This document shows positions 1 to 7,966 of a DNA stretch of 64,000 nucleotides, piece by piece (positions within the stretch are counted from its first letter, which is position 1; each line of letters opens with the position of its first letter). The notes beneath the pieces are model-generated. The model did not search any database and was not told where the DNA came from. It was given only the letters and a program-made list of their open reading frames with translations. Where the stretch lies: NCBI GenBank assembly GCA_029556615.1, contig JAKQDD010000228.1, positions 1 through 64,000 of the forward strand, given 5' to 3'. Source of the DNA: Verrucomicrobiota bacterium (lineage in GTDB: Bacteria > Verrucomicrobiota > Verrucomicrobiia > Limisphaerales > J093). The translations under genes and the position numbers were made by a program.

Positions 1-255
1 GGCGGTCCCGGCGGTATTGAGGCTCTTGACGGACTTGAGGGATTTATCGGTGAGGAACTCGGGTTCGAGCTCGAAGAAGCCGCCGATGATCTGGCCTTTG
101 GTGGTCCAGTCATGGATGGTCGAGGTGCCGTCGATGGTGACCACGCAGCCGGGTTTGGCGGCGTAGCGCGCAGTGGCATCGGCAGCGCGCGCGGCGGTGG
201 CGAGGGTGACAGCGGCGGCGAGGGTGAGCGTCCAGGGGATCAGGTTCATTTTCAT
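1..255 (-). CDS. YceI-like secreted protein (5' part only)
   Basis: The gene runs off the left edge, so only the first 85 codons are visible. Residues 1-24 form a typical signal peptide (two Lys/Asn-flanked Met codons, then a Leu/Ala-rich core ending near ARA-AD). The mature start has a VTIDGTSTIHDWTTKG stretch, which resembles the first strand of YceI-type lipocalin-like barrels (S/T-V-x-I-x-G-T-S-x-x-H-x-W). That family binds isoprenoid-like lipids in the periplasm. The ATG at 255 was chosen, but a second ATG two codons later is equally possible because no clear ribosome binding site precedes either. It follows the oxidoreductase gene on the same strand with about 70 bases between them, so the two may be co-transcribed. 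The family call is by motif only, and the rest of the protein is outside the window. Confidence 0.6.
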   Translation of the reverse strand, partial: MKMNLIPWTLTLAAAVTLATAARAADATARYAAKPGCVVTIDGTSTIHDWTTKGQIIGGFFELEPEFLTDKSLKSVKSLNTAGTA

Positions 256-323
256 AGTTTCTGAAGGTTAGATGCGGAGAGGGGGAGCGGCATTCACGGG
301 ATCGGCTGGGTTTGGGTCTGTTA

Positions 324-1724
324 TCAGGCGAGGGCAAAGGCTGCGGGATCGAGCACGAGACGTTTGTTGTCGAGCACGGCCTGGTTGGCCTGGATGACGG
401 TGGCGGCGGACTCGAGGCCCTCGGCCCACCCAGGGCAGGCGAGCCAGGTCTTTTCCTTCTGGAGTCCGGCCAAGTACTCGCGCAGAGCGGGCACATCGCT
501 GGCGTCGAAGTTCTCGGTGAAGTCCTTGACGCCGGACTGGATAGTATCGGCGTTTTTGAGGAAAGCCTCGAAGGCGTATTGGAGCTGGGATTTCTCGTCC
601 ACCTGGGCATCGGCGACGGTGCCCTTCTTGCTTTGGGTTTCCTGTTTGGTGTTGCCGGCGCCGAGGACGAGTCCGCTTTCCTTGTAGAAGGCGTCTTTGC
701 GGGCGTAGACCTCCCACCCGAGGAGGGGTGCATCGGCTTCCTTGAACATCCAGGCGCGGCGGTCGCGCATCATGATGGCGCAGTCGGTACCGTAGAACAC
801 GCCCATCTCGGCCTCGAACGAATTGCCGAGGGTGGCCTCGTAGTGGAGGACGACGCCGCCGGGATACTCGAAGAGGAGATGGACGCTGTCGGGCACGTCA
901 CGGCCGTCCTTCCATTGGATGAGGGAGCCGAAGCCGGTGACGGCGATGGGGCGGGCGTTGAAGTACCAGGTGGCGATGTCGATGGCATGGATGCCGAGTT
1001 CGCCGACCAAGCCGGTCGAGAGTGACCGGTCGAGGCGCCAGTTGATGGCCTTTTCGCGTTCGGCATTGGGCGAGGGGAGGCGCCAGCTCTGTTTCTTATG
1101 GAACTGCTGGCGGGCCTTGAGGGGTTTGCCGAGCACGCCCGAGCGCATGAAGTTCGCGAGACTATAGATTTGGCGATCCGCGCGGTCTTGGAGTCCGACC
1201 TGGAAATGGACTTTGGGGTTCTCGCGGGCTGCCTTGGCGATGGCGACGGCGTCCTCGAGGGTGGTGGCCATGGGCGCCTCGCAGTAGACGTGTTTCCCGG
1301 CCTTGAGGGCGGGGATGGCGATGTCGCGATGGAGGTGGGATGGGGTGGCGACGATGACGGCCTGGACAGCGGGATCGGCGAGGACCTTTTGGAAATCGTC
1401 GTACTTTTGCGCTTTGGGGGCGAGGTCGCCGGCTCGGCGGAGGGCGGACGGGTAGGGGTCGCAGAGGGCGACGACGGGTCCATGGGGGATGAGCGCGAGG
1501 GTTTTGAGGAGCTCACGGGCCCACGGGCCGCAGCCGACCACGGCGAGGTTGACCGGGGTGGCTTCACCCTTGTAGTCCGTGGTGCCGTCGGCGGGGGTTT
1601 CAGCCGGTGGCTCGGGGTCACCGGCCAGGATCGGCACGCCACCCATCAGCATCATGAGGGACGCGAACGAGCCGCCCTTCAGGAACGTTCGTCGATCCAG
1701 ATCAATCCGAGTTTCGTTCTTCAT
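324..1724 (-). CDS. Gfo/Idh/MocA-family oxidoreductase, Tat-exported
   Basis: The product is 466 residues. It starts with a twin-arginine type leader (DRRTFLKGG followed by a hydrophobic stretch), so it is probably exported folded, with its NAD(P) cofactor bound. The Rossmann segment VNLAVVGCGPWARE lies near residue 58, followed by a typical nucleotide-binding half and a C-terminal substrate half. Family members oxidise or reduce sugars, inositols or similar polyols. The EKP motif that normally carries the catalytic lysine reads EAP here (YCEAPMATT), so the canonical lysine is absent. The ATG at 1724 was chosen over an upstream in-frame ATG at 1778 because it puts the RR motif about ten residues from the N terminus. 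The substrate cannot be read from the sequence. Confidence 0.88.
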   Translation of the reverse strand: MKNETRIDLDRRTFLKGGSFASLMMLMGGVPILAGDPEPPAETPADGTTDYKGEATPVNLAVVGCGPWARELLKTLALIPHGPVVALCDPYPSALRRAGDLAPKAQKYDDFQKVLADPAVQAVIVATPSHLHRDIAIPALKAGKHVYCEAPMATTLEDAVAIAKAARENPKVHFQVGLQDRADRQIYSLANFMRSGVLGKPLKARQQFHKKQSWRLPSPNAEREKAINWRLDRSLSTGLVGELGIHAIDIATWYFNARPIAVTGFGSLIQWKDGRDVPDSVHLLFEYPGGVVLHYEATLGNSFEAEMGVFYGTDCAIMMRDRRAWMFKEADAPLLGWEVYARKDAFYKESGLVLGAGNTKQETQSKKGTVADAQVDEKSQLQYAFEAFLKNADTIQSGVKDFTENFDASDVPALREYLAGLQKEKTWLACPGWAEGLESAATVIQANQAVLDNKRLVLDPAAFALA

Positions 1725-1835
1725 GTGATGTTCGCCAGCGGTGCCGGGCCGGTTCGATCGGGCCGGCTCCGGGCACAAGTGAGCAGTAATTTTGGTGAGT
1801 CCGCAACGATTGGCAAATGGAATTTTGCGTTGGCC

Positions 1836-1924
1836 AGAGTCCTCGGCCCAGGGAACCCGGGGTCAACAGGTCAAGTTTGGTCCCTGCCGTTCCCAACCCG
1901 CGCCCCCCCGCCTCCGAGGACTCT
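1836..1924. repeat. structured dispersed repeat, copy 1
   Basis: This 89-nt element begins AGAGTCCTCGG and ends with its exact reverse complement, CCGAGGACTCT. Inside, GGGAAC (1851-1856) can pair with GTTCCC (1889-1894) around a 32-nt loop that contains GGTCAACAGGTCAAGT and TGGTCCCTGC. A second copy with the same spacing lies at 57510-57595. Two paired positions differ between copies with pairing kept. It could be an RNA motif, a REP-like element or a miniature mobile element. Confidence 0.7.
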
Positions 1925-1996
1925 CCATGAGCGAGGCGCGGAGGCAGGGTGCCCCGCTGCCCCCCACGGTTCCTTGGGACGGCATGTTTCATCGGT

Positions 1997-2011
1997 CTGA
2001 GGCGCGCCTCG
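1997..2011. repeat. 15-nt palindromic dispersed repeat, copy 1
   Basis: The sequence CTGAGGCGCGCCTCG contains the perfect 12-nt palindrome GAGGCGCGCCTC. The identical 15-mer occurs again at 45879-45893, directly after the proC stop codon. Confidence 0.5.
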
Positions 2012-2063
2012 TCCCAGGCCGTTTTGGTCGCAACGAATGTCCACCCATTTGAGGGACACCACA

Positions 2064-2735
2064 CTAGGGCAGGGGTTTGACCCGGAGGTTGCGGAAGGCG
2101 ACGGTCCCGTGGTCGCCCTGGAGGAAGAAGGGGCCGGGTTCATTGACCCGGTTGTCCAGCTCGCCGCCGGTGGGGCGGTCGAGGGAAGCGCCATCGAGGA
2201 TCTTCTTCCCGTTGAGGAGTACCGTGGCCCGGTTGCCGGTGACGGTGGCTTCGACGGTCTGCCACTCGCCGGCGGGGCGGGAGGCCATGACCGAGGGGGC
2301 CGTCTGGCTGTAGAGGGACCCGTTGCTGGTGTTCGAGGGTTGGGTGGCGTCGCCGTCGTCGAGGATCTGGATCTCGTGGCGTCCGCGGAGGTAGAAGCCG
2401 CTGTTGGCGCCTTTGGGGATCTTGTACTCGTAGCGGACGACGAAGTTGCGGAACTTCTCCTCGGTGACGAGGTCGGTGCCATGGCCGCCGTCGGGGGGGG
2501 TATTGACGAGGAGACCGTTTTGGGCGCTCCAGCTCTTGGGTCCGGCGGGGTTGCGGTATCGCCATCCCGTGAGATCGACCCCATTGAACAGGGGGCGGAA
2601 TCCCTGGGCGATCTCGTCGGCGGCGAGCGCGGGCGCGGCGGGCTTCGGGTCCGCGGCGTTGGAGGAGAGCGGGAGCGCGAGGCAGGCGAGGAGGGTGGCG
2701 GCCATCCGTCGGGACTTGGACATGAACGGGTTCAT
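2064..2735 (-). CDS. DUF1080 (3-keto-disaccharide hydrolase-type) secreted protein
   Basis: The product is 223 residues with a signal peptide (basic start, then a Leu/Ala core ending SSNAAD). The body carries family hallmarks: F-x-x-L-F-N-G-x-D-L-T-G-W near the start of the mature part, a central SGFYLRGRHEIQILDD segment, and a C-terminal VAFRNLRVKPLP strand. The fold is a concanavalin-like jelly roll. Some members hydrolyse 3-keto-glycosides and others only bind sugars. Such genes often sit beside Gfo/Idh/MocA oxidoreductases, as here, which fits a 3-keto sugar pathway (inference). The start at 2735 was preferred. An ATG at 2723 is also plausible, and the longer frame to 2798 adds residues that look non-coding. 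Confidence 0.85.
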   Translation of the reverse strand: MNPFMSKSRRMAATLLACLALPLSSNAADPKPAAPALAADEIAQGFRPLFNGVDLTGWRYRNPAGPKSWSAQNGLLVNTPPDGGHGTDLVTEEKFRNFVVRYEYKIPKGANSGFYLRGRHEIQILDDGDATQPSNTSNGSLYSQTAPSVMASRPAGEWQTVEATVTGNRATVLLNGKKILDGASLDRPTGGELDNRVNEPGPFFLQGDHGTVAFRNLRVKPLP

Positions 2736-2891
2736 AGGGTTTCTAAGGCACAAGCTACAACCGCGACATCGGTATGACGCCGAGAGGGCGGCGCGCATTC
2801 ATAGCGCCGGCGGGATGGGGCTGGCAAGCGACTTTCGATGCGCCGATTTGGATTGTGCGGTGGCCGGGGGCTTTGCTAGGAAGTCGCGGAC

Positions 2892-3536
2892 ATGGTGGAC
2901 GCGGCAGACATCCGGCTTGGAGTCTTGGGTTCCGGCAAAGGCACGAACTTTGCCGCGCTGGCGGACGCCTGCATGGCGGGGCGGGTTCCGGCGCGGATTG
3001 CGCTCGTGCTGAGCGACGTGGCTGGGGCGGGGATTCTGGATCTGGCTGCGGGGCGGGGGATTCCGTCGATGCACATTCCTCCGGGCCGATTTCGGACGCG
3101 GCTCGAGGAGAGCGCGGAGGCAGCTTATGTCGAGGCGCTGCGGGCTGCGGGGGTGGAGTGGGTGGTGCTGGCCGGGTTCATGCGGATTTTGAAGGGCGTT
3201 TTTCTCCGGGCGTTTCCGGGGCGGGTGGTGAACATCCACCCCTCGCTGCTGCCGTCGTTTCCGGGGCTCGAGTCCTGGAAGCAGGCGTTGGAGTACGGCG
3301 TGAAGGTGACGGGGGTGACGGTGCATTTGGTGGATGAGGGGATGGACACCGGGCCGATCGTCGCGCAAGCGGCGGTTCCGGTGCGGGAGGATGACACGCC
3401 GGCGACGCTGCACGCGCGGATCCAGGCGGTGGAACACACGCTGTATCCGGAGGCGTTGACAGCCTTGTTGGAGGGGCGGGCGCGATGGGTGGCGCGTCGG
3501 GGCCCGGTCTTGGCGACGGGGAGTTCGGGGAGTTAA
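2892..3536 (+). CDS. purN: phosphoribosylglycinamide formyltransferase
   Basis: This is the 214-residue PurN, which transfers a formyl group from 10-formyltetrahydrofolate to GAR in purine synthesis. The N-terminal [12 protein letters not shown] phosphate-binding region, the [14 protein letters not shown] motif with the catalytic Asn and His, and the [16 protein letters not shown] motif with the catalytic Asp are all present. Length fits the family (about 190-215). The stop is 4 bases before the hisG start, so the two genes are very likely co-transcribed. No promoter could be recognised in the short gap to the divergent DUF1080 gene. Confidence 0.96.
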   Translation: MVDAADIRLGVLGSGKGTNFAALADACMAGRVPARIALVLSDVAGAGILDLAAGRGIPSMHIPPGRFRTRLEESAEAAYVEALRAAGVEWVVLAGFMRILKGVFLRAFPGRVVNIHPSLLPSFPGLESWKQALEYGVKVTGVTVHLVDEGMDTGPIVAQAAVPVREDDTPATLHARIQAVEHTLYPEALTALLEGRARWVARRGPVLATGSSGS

Positions 3537-3540
3537 GGAC

Positions 3541-4437
3541 ATGAAGAAGGAATCAAGCCTGTCGCCGAGGCTGCTGCGTTTGGGGTTGCCGAAGGGGAGC
3601 CTGCAGGAGGCGACCGTCGAGAAGATGGCGAAGGCGGGCTACCACATCACCGTGAGCAGCCGGTCCTACATCCCGTATGTGGACGACGAAGAACTCGAGA
3701 TTCGGTTCATTCGGGCGCAGGAGGTGAGCCGGTATGTCGAGCACGGCTATCTGGACGCGGGGATTACGGGCCACGACTGGATCGAGGAGAACGGCTCGAA
3801 GGTACACGAAGTGGGGGAGTTTATTTTCAGCAAGGCGACACGGCAGCCGGCCCGGTGGGTGTTGGCGGTGCCGGAGGCATCACCGGTGCGGTCGGTGCGC
3901 GACCTCGAGGGGAAGCGCATTGCGACCGAGGTGGTGAACCTGACCCGGCGGTATCTGCGCCAGCACGGGGTGAAAGCGGAGGTTGAGTTCTCGTGGGGCG
4001 CGACGGAAGTGAAGGCGCACGAGCTGGTGGATGCGATCGTGGACATTACCGAGACCGGGTCGTCGCTGCGGGCGAACAAGCTGCGGATTGTGGACACGCT
4101 GTTGACGTCGACGCCCCGGCTGATTGCGAACATGGCGGCGTGGCGGGATCGGTGGAAGCGGTCCAAGATCGAGACGCTGGCGTTGTTGCTTCGGGGTGCG
4201 CTCGAGGCGGAGGCGAAGGTGGGTCTGAAGATGAACATTGCGGAGGGCCAGCTTGCGCATCTGCTCGAGACGCTGCCGGCCTTGCGGAATCCCACGATCT
4301 CGGCGCTGAGTCAAACCGGCTGGGTGGCCGTCGAGACCGTCATTGACGAACATATCGTTCGCGAACTCATTCCCCGGCTTAAAGCGGCGGGAGCCGAGGG
4401 GATCATTGAATATCCGCTGAACAAAGTGGTATACTAG
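3541..4437 (+). CDS. hisG: ATP phosphoribosyltransferase, long form
   Basis: The 298-residue product catalyses the first step of histidine synthesis, joining PRPP and ATP. The N-terminal [14 protein letters not shown], the central [18 protein letters not shown] and the PRPP-binding [15 protein letters not shown] are intact. Length and the C-terminal part ([14 protein letters not shown] onward) show the long HisG type with the regulatory ACT-like domain that gives histidine feedback inhibition. It follows purN after 4 bases; pairing these two PRPP-related genes suits joint control. No other his gene lies in the window. Confidence 0.96.
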   Translation: MKKESSLSPRLLRLGLPKGSLQEATVEKMAKAGYHITVSSRSYIPYVDDEELEIRFIRAQEVSRYVEHGYLDAGITGHDWIEENGSKVHEVGEFIFSKATRQPARWVLAVPEASPVRSVRDLEGKRIATEVVNLTRRYLRQHGVKAEVEFSWGATEVKAHELVDAIVDITETGSSLRANKLRIVDTLLTSTPRLIANMAAWRDRWKRSKIETLALLLRGALEAEAKVGLKMNIAEGQLAHLLETLPALRNPTISALSQTGWVAVETVIDEHIVRELIPRLKAAGAEGIIEYPLNKVVY

Positions 4438-4466
4438 ACCGCGTCAACGAAAGAACGAGAAACTGT

Positions 4467-4568
4467 ATGGGGTCCCTGAAAAAGCGTCGGAAGGCCAAGA
4501 TCAACAAACACAAGCGGCGGAAGAAGCTGCGGGCGCATCGCCACAAGAAGCGAACCTGGCAGAAGTAA
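4467..4568 (+). CDS. bS22/mS38-like (AURKAIP1/COX24-type) small basic ribosomal protein
   Basis: This short gene encodes 33 residues starting MGSLKKRRKAKINKHK and ending HRHKKRTWQK, with well over half Lys, Arg or His. The pattern MGS-x-KKRRK ... KHK(R)RKKLR ... R-x-K matches the AURKAIP1/COX24 domain of mitochondrial mS38 and the tiny mycobacterial protein bS22. Both of those bind ribosomal RNA near the decoding centre. The ATG at 4467 lies 29 bases after hisG, with a purine-rich GAACGAGAAAC upstream. It is easily missed because of its size. Its role in this organism is inferred from composition and pattern. Confidence 0.8.
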   Translation: MGSLKKRRKAKINKHKRRKKLRAHRHKKRTWQK

Positions 4569-4604
4569 GCGGACACCGCGATCCGGCGCAGGGAAGTTTC
4601 GGGG

Positions 4605-4655
4605 CGCAGCCCCCTCGCGAGGCGGGCATCAGACCCAGTCGGGAGAGGGGCTGCG
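4605..4655. terminator. possible stem-loop after the small ribosomal protein gene
   Basis: CGCAGCCCC (4605-4613) and GGGGCTGCG (4647-4655) are perfect 9-nt inverted arms around 33 nt, between the small basic protein gene and the TPR gene. No U-tract follows, so intrinsic termination is uncertain. Confidence 0.25.
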
Positions 4656-4680
4656 TTCGTCATTTCCGGCGCAGGCGGGC

Positions 4681-6447
4681 ATGCGTATGACCGGTTCATG
4701 GGTTGCGGCGGGGGCGGTCCTGGGGTTGGTGTTGTGGACGGGCTGTTCCTCGGCGGGCAAGGCGTCTCGGGGCGGGGCGGGTTCGGAAGGGGGCGGACGG
4801 GACGCCGCGGCGGTGTCGTCGTCTTCGGGCGGCGAGTCGTTGGATGGGCGAGTCGAGGCGCATGCCCGGTTTGCGGCGGGGGTGATCCATGAGGTTCGGG
4901 GGGACGCCGCGGAGGCGACCACGAACTACTGGCAAGCGGCCTGGGCGGATTTGGGGAACGAGGAGCTGGTGCGGGGTGTGGCGCAGCGACTCCTGGCGGA
5001 GCGGTCACCGGAGCGGGCGGTTGAGCTGCTGGGGGCGGCGGCGCGTCGCAAGGACGTGACGGGCCAGACTCTGGGCTGGCTGGGATTGGCCCTGGTGCAG
5101 GCGGGGAAGACGAACGAGGCGGTGTCGGTCTTCCGGTCGGCGATCGCCAAGGCCCCGGACCGGTTCATGGCGTATCATGGTCTGGCGCAGCTTCATTTCC
5201 AGGCGGGGGCGACGAACGCGGCGTTGGCCGTGCTGGACCAGGCGGAGGCGCGACCTCAGCCTGGGGCGCGGTTTCTGGTGGATCTGGCGGGGTTCCTGAC
5301 GCTGGCGGGGCGGAGTCGGGCGTTGCCGGTCGAGACGGTGACGCCGCGGGTGGGGCGGATCCTCGAGCGGGCGGCGGCATTGAACCCTGTCGAGCCCGAC
5401 ATTTTGCAGCCGATGGCGGAGATTTACCGGGCCCGGGGGGAGTTGGCGGAGGCGGCGCGCATGTACGAGGGATTGCTGGCGCGGCAGGGGGGTGGGAACC
5501 CGGCTGCGATGCTGGCGTTGCGGGAGCAGTTGGTCCGGTTGTATGTGGCGGACAACCAGGCGTCGAAAGCGGCGGAGCACCTGCGGGAGATCCTGCGGGT
5601 GGCGCCGACGAATCCGCAGGCGCATTTGTTGTTGGGGGCGATTGCGGCTGAAGAAAAGCAGTATCCGGAGGCGGCGGAGAGTTACGAGCGGGCGCTGCTG
5701 CTCGATCCGGACTTTGCGCCGGCGTACTACGATCTGGCAGCGATGCAGATCACGCTTGGGCAGAGCGCTGCGGCTCTCGAGACCCTCGAGAAGGCGGGGG
5801 CGAAATTCCCCGCCAACTTTCTGCTGCATTTCTACCGCGGCGTGGCGCATTCGAGCCTGAAGCGCTATGCCGAGGCGATTCAGGACTACACGGCGGCGGA
5901 GATACTGGCGCGCGTATCGGAGCCGGCCCGGCTGAACCACATTTTCTATTTCCAGATGGGCGCCGCCTGCGAGCGGTTGTCGGGGGAGGCGCGGCGGGCG
6001 GGTCGCGTGGCGGAGGCGGACGCGCAGTTTGCGGAGGGGGAGCGGCACATGCGCAAGTCGCTGGAACTGGCGCCGGACACGGCGGAGACGCTGAACTACC
6101 TGGGGTACATGTGGGCGGAGCGGGGGGTGAATCTGACGGAAGCGGAGGCGATGATTCGGAAGGCGCTCGAAGCGGAGCCGGAGAGCGAAGCGATTCTCGA
6201 CAGCATGGCCTGGGTGTTGCATCAGCAGAAGCGGTCGGCGGAGGCGCTTCCGTACATGGAGCGGGCGGTGGCGAAGTCCGAGAAACCGGATGCGACGCTG
6301 CTGGATCATTTAGGGGACATTTTGGCAGCGCTGGGGCGGAAGGCGGAGGCGCGCGAGGCCTGGAAGCGCTCGCTCGAGGTCGAGGAGAGTGCGGCGGTCC
6401 GGGCCAAGCTCGAGTCGGAGCCGGGAGGCGATCGGTCGACCCCATGA
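4681..6447 (+). CDS. TPR-repeat lipoprotein
   Basis: The product is 588 residues. A lipoprotein signal is visible (hydrophobic core, then LVLWTGC with Cys22 as the lipidation site), followed by a Gly/Ser-rich linker. From about residue 60 to the end it is built of tetratricopeptide repeats, for example NPQAHLLLGAIAAEEKQYPE and YAEAIQDYTAAEILA, with the usual small/aromatic spacing. TPR proteins scaffold other proteins, and the lipid anchor suggests outer-membrane or periplasmic assembly work. Its TGA overlaps the ATG of the DUF2203 gene (ATGA), so they are translationally coupled. The exact partner is unknown. Confidence 0.85.
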   Translation: MRMTGSWVAAGAVLGLVLWTGCSSAGKASRGGAGSEGGGRDAAAVSSSSGGESLDGRVEAHARFAAGVIHEVRGDAAEATTNYWQAAWADLGNEELVRGVAQRLLAERSPERAVELLGAAARRKDVTGQTLGWLGLALVQAGKTNEAVSVFRSAIAKAPDRFMAYHGLAQLHFQAGATNAALAVLDQAEARPQPGARFLVDLAGFLTLAGRSRALPVETVTPRVGRILERAAALNPVEPDILQPMAEIYRARGELAEAARMYEGLLARQGGGNPAAMLALREQLVRLYVADNQASKAAEHLREILRVAPTNPQAHLLLGAIAAEEKQYPEAAESYERALLLDPDFAPAYYDLAAMQITLGQSAAALETLEKAGAKFPANFLLHFYRGVAHSSLKRYAEAIQDYTAAEILARVSEPARLNHIFYFQMGAACERLSGEARRAGRVAEADAQFAEGERHMRKSLELAPDTAETLNYLGYMWAERGVNLTEAEAMIRKALEAEPESEAILDSMAWVLHQQKRSAEALPYMERAVAKSEKPDATLLDHLGDILAALGRKAEAREAWKRSLEVEESAAVRAKLESEPGGDRSTP

Positions 6448-6827
6448 GTTGCCGGTACACGCGCCACTACACGCGGGAGGAAGCCCGGGAACTCCTGCCC
6501 CGGGTCCGGCGCTGGCTGCAGCGGATTCGGGAGCTGCGTCCGCTCCAGGACCGCCTGGATGCGGAGGCGGCGCGGATGTTTGCGCGGGGGCGGGACATGG
6601 GGGGAGCGGGGGCGGATCGCTGGGCGCGGCAGGCGGTTGAGTTGCAGGGTATTGCGGACGAGCTTCGGGAGCATCAGATTCTGGTGCGGGATTCGGAGCG
6701 CGGCCGGGTGGATTTTCCCTCCCTGCTGTGTGGGCGGGAGGTGTTCTTGTGCTGGCAGGAGGGGGAGGACGACGTGGAGTACTGGCACGAGTTGGACGCG
6801 GGGGGTGGGGAGCGGCATCCGGTTTGA
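6444..6827 (+). CDS. DUF2203-family protein
   Basis: This cytoplasmic protein of 127 residues starts RYTRHYTREEARELLPRV, the usual opening of DUF2203. It continues as a helical region and ends with VDFPSLLCGREVFLCWQEGE and YWHELD, the conserved C-terminal signature of the family (G-R-E-V-x-L-C-W-x-x-G-E ... W-H). No biochemical function is established. The start was set by the ATGA overlap with the preceding TPR gene. The following 155 bases up to the ABC transporter gene contain nothing convincing apart from an isolated TTGACA at 6868. Confidence 0.85.
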   Translation: MSCRYTRHYTREEARELLPRVRRWLQRIRELRPLQDRLDAEAARMFARGRDMGGAGADRWARQAVELQGIADELREHQILVRDSERGRVDFPSLLCGREVFLCWQEGEDDVEYWHELDAGGGERHPV

Positions 6828-6982
6828 ACGTTTTGGCGTCCGCAGGATCCAATAGGACCGTCGGATCTTGACAGCGGGTGTACAACAGTACGCCACGACA
6901 CCGGATGGTCTTGAGATTGGGCCGGGTGAATGGTTAAGGTCAGGGGTTGTCCGGCGGCACCGGCGACGAAGGAGCAGCGTGC

Positions 6983-7966
6983 ATGATACAGGTCGAGCAT
7001 TTGGTGAAGGCGTTTGGGCCGAAGCTGGCGGTGAATGATGTTTCGTTCACGGTCGAGCGGGGCGAGGTCTTGGGGTTTCTCGGGCCGAACGGGGCCGGGA
7101 AATCGACAACGATGCGGATGGTGACGGGTTTCATCCCGCCGACGGCCGGCGCGATCCGGATTGGCGGGCATGACATGGCGGGGGAGTCGATTGCCGCGAA
7201 GCGGTTGATTGGGTACCTGCCTGAGAACGCTCCGGCGTACACGGACATGACGGTGTGGGGGTTTCTGAACTTCGCGGCGGAGCTGCGGGGCCTGCGGGGG
7301 ATGGAGCGCCGGAAGGCGGTGTCGCAGGCGGTGGAACTCTGCTTTCTCGAGACGGTGCTGCATCAAAGCGTCGAGACGCTGTCGAAGGGGTACCGGCACC
7401 GGACGTGTTTTGCCCAATCGATCATCCACGATCCGGACGTGCTGGTGCTGGACGAGCCGACGGACGGTTTGGACCCGAACCAGAAGCACGAGGTGCGAAG
7501 CCTGATCCGCCGGATGGGGCAGCGCAAGGCGATCGTGTTTTCGACGCACATTCTCGAGGAGGTCGATGCCGCCTGCACGCGGGCGATCATCATTGACCGG
7601 GGCCAGATCGTGGCCAACGGGACGCCGCTCGAGCTGCGGCGGCAATCGGATTTGTCGGGGGCGATCACGCTCCGGCTGTTGGGCGTGGCGGGCGCGGCCG
7701 CTGCGGCCAGGATCCAGGAGCTGCCGGGGGTCCGGCGCTGCGCGGTGGTGGACGAGGAGAACGGGTGTGTCCGGCTGAGGGTTTATCCGCGGGGGGAGGC
7801 GGCGCGGGACGGGCAGCTGGGTTTGGGGCCGAGCCTGCACGAGCTTGCGGTGCGCGAGCATTGGCGGGTGGCGGAGCTGCGGGCGGAGGAGGGCCGTCTG
7901 GATGAGGTTTTCAGGAAGATCACGCTGCCCGACACGCAGCGGACGGTGAAGGAGGAGGCGAAATGA
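6983..7966 (+). CDS. ABC transporter ATP-binding protein, Gld/Nat type
   Basis: The 327-residue ATPase has Walker A GPNGAGKST (34-42), signature LSKGY (133-137, differing from LSGGQ), Walker B VLVLDEP (153-159) with the D-loop GLDP, and the switch His189. A C-terminal domain of about 100 residues follows, as in exporters of the GldA/NatA group. The start at 6983 is supported by an AAGGAG ribosome binding site nine bases upstream. The gene overlaps the permease by four bases and is followed by a GldG-like protein and a DUF4340 protein, an arrangement known from GldAFG-like systems and their non-gliding relatives. Substrate is unknown. Gliding itself is not implied. Confidence 0.92.
   Translation: MIQVEHLVKAFGPKLAVNDVSFTVERGEVLGFLGPNGAGKSTTMRMVTGFIPPTAGAIRIGGHDMAGESIAAKRLIGYLPENAPAYTDMTVWGFLNFAAELRGLRGMERRKAVSQAVELCFLETVLHQSVETLSKGYRHRTCFAQSIIHDPDVLVLDEPTDGLDPNQKHEVRSLIRRMGQRKAIVFSTHILEEVDAACTRAIIIDRGQIVANGTPLELRRQSDLSGAITLRLLGVAGAAAAARIQELPGVRRCAVVDEENGCVRLRVYPRGEAARDGQLGLGPSLHELAVREHWRVAELRAEEGRLDEVFRKITLPDTQRTVKEEAK

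Larger units (their letters stand above)
1725..2063. other. gene-free stretch with repeats
   Basis: There is no credible gene in these 339 bases between two minus-strand genes. The stretch holds one copy of a structured 89-nt repeat (1836-1924) and one copy of a 15-nt palindromic repeat (1997-2011). Open frames on both strands here lack start signals and protein-like composition. Confidence 0.7.

Noticed and set aside
6868-6873. TTGACA hexamer before the ABC transporter genes
   Set aside because: No -10 like sequence lies at the right distance, so it cannot be called a promoter.
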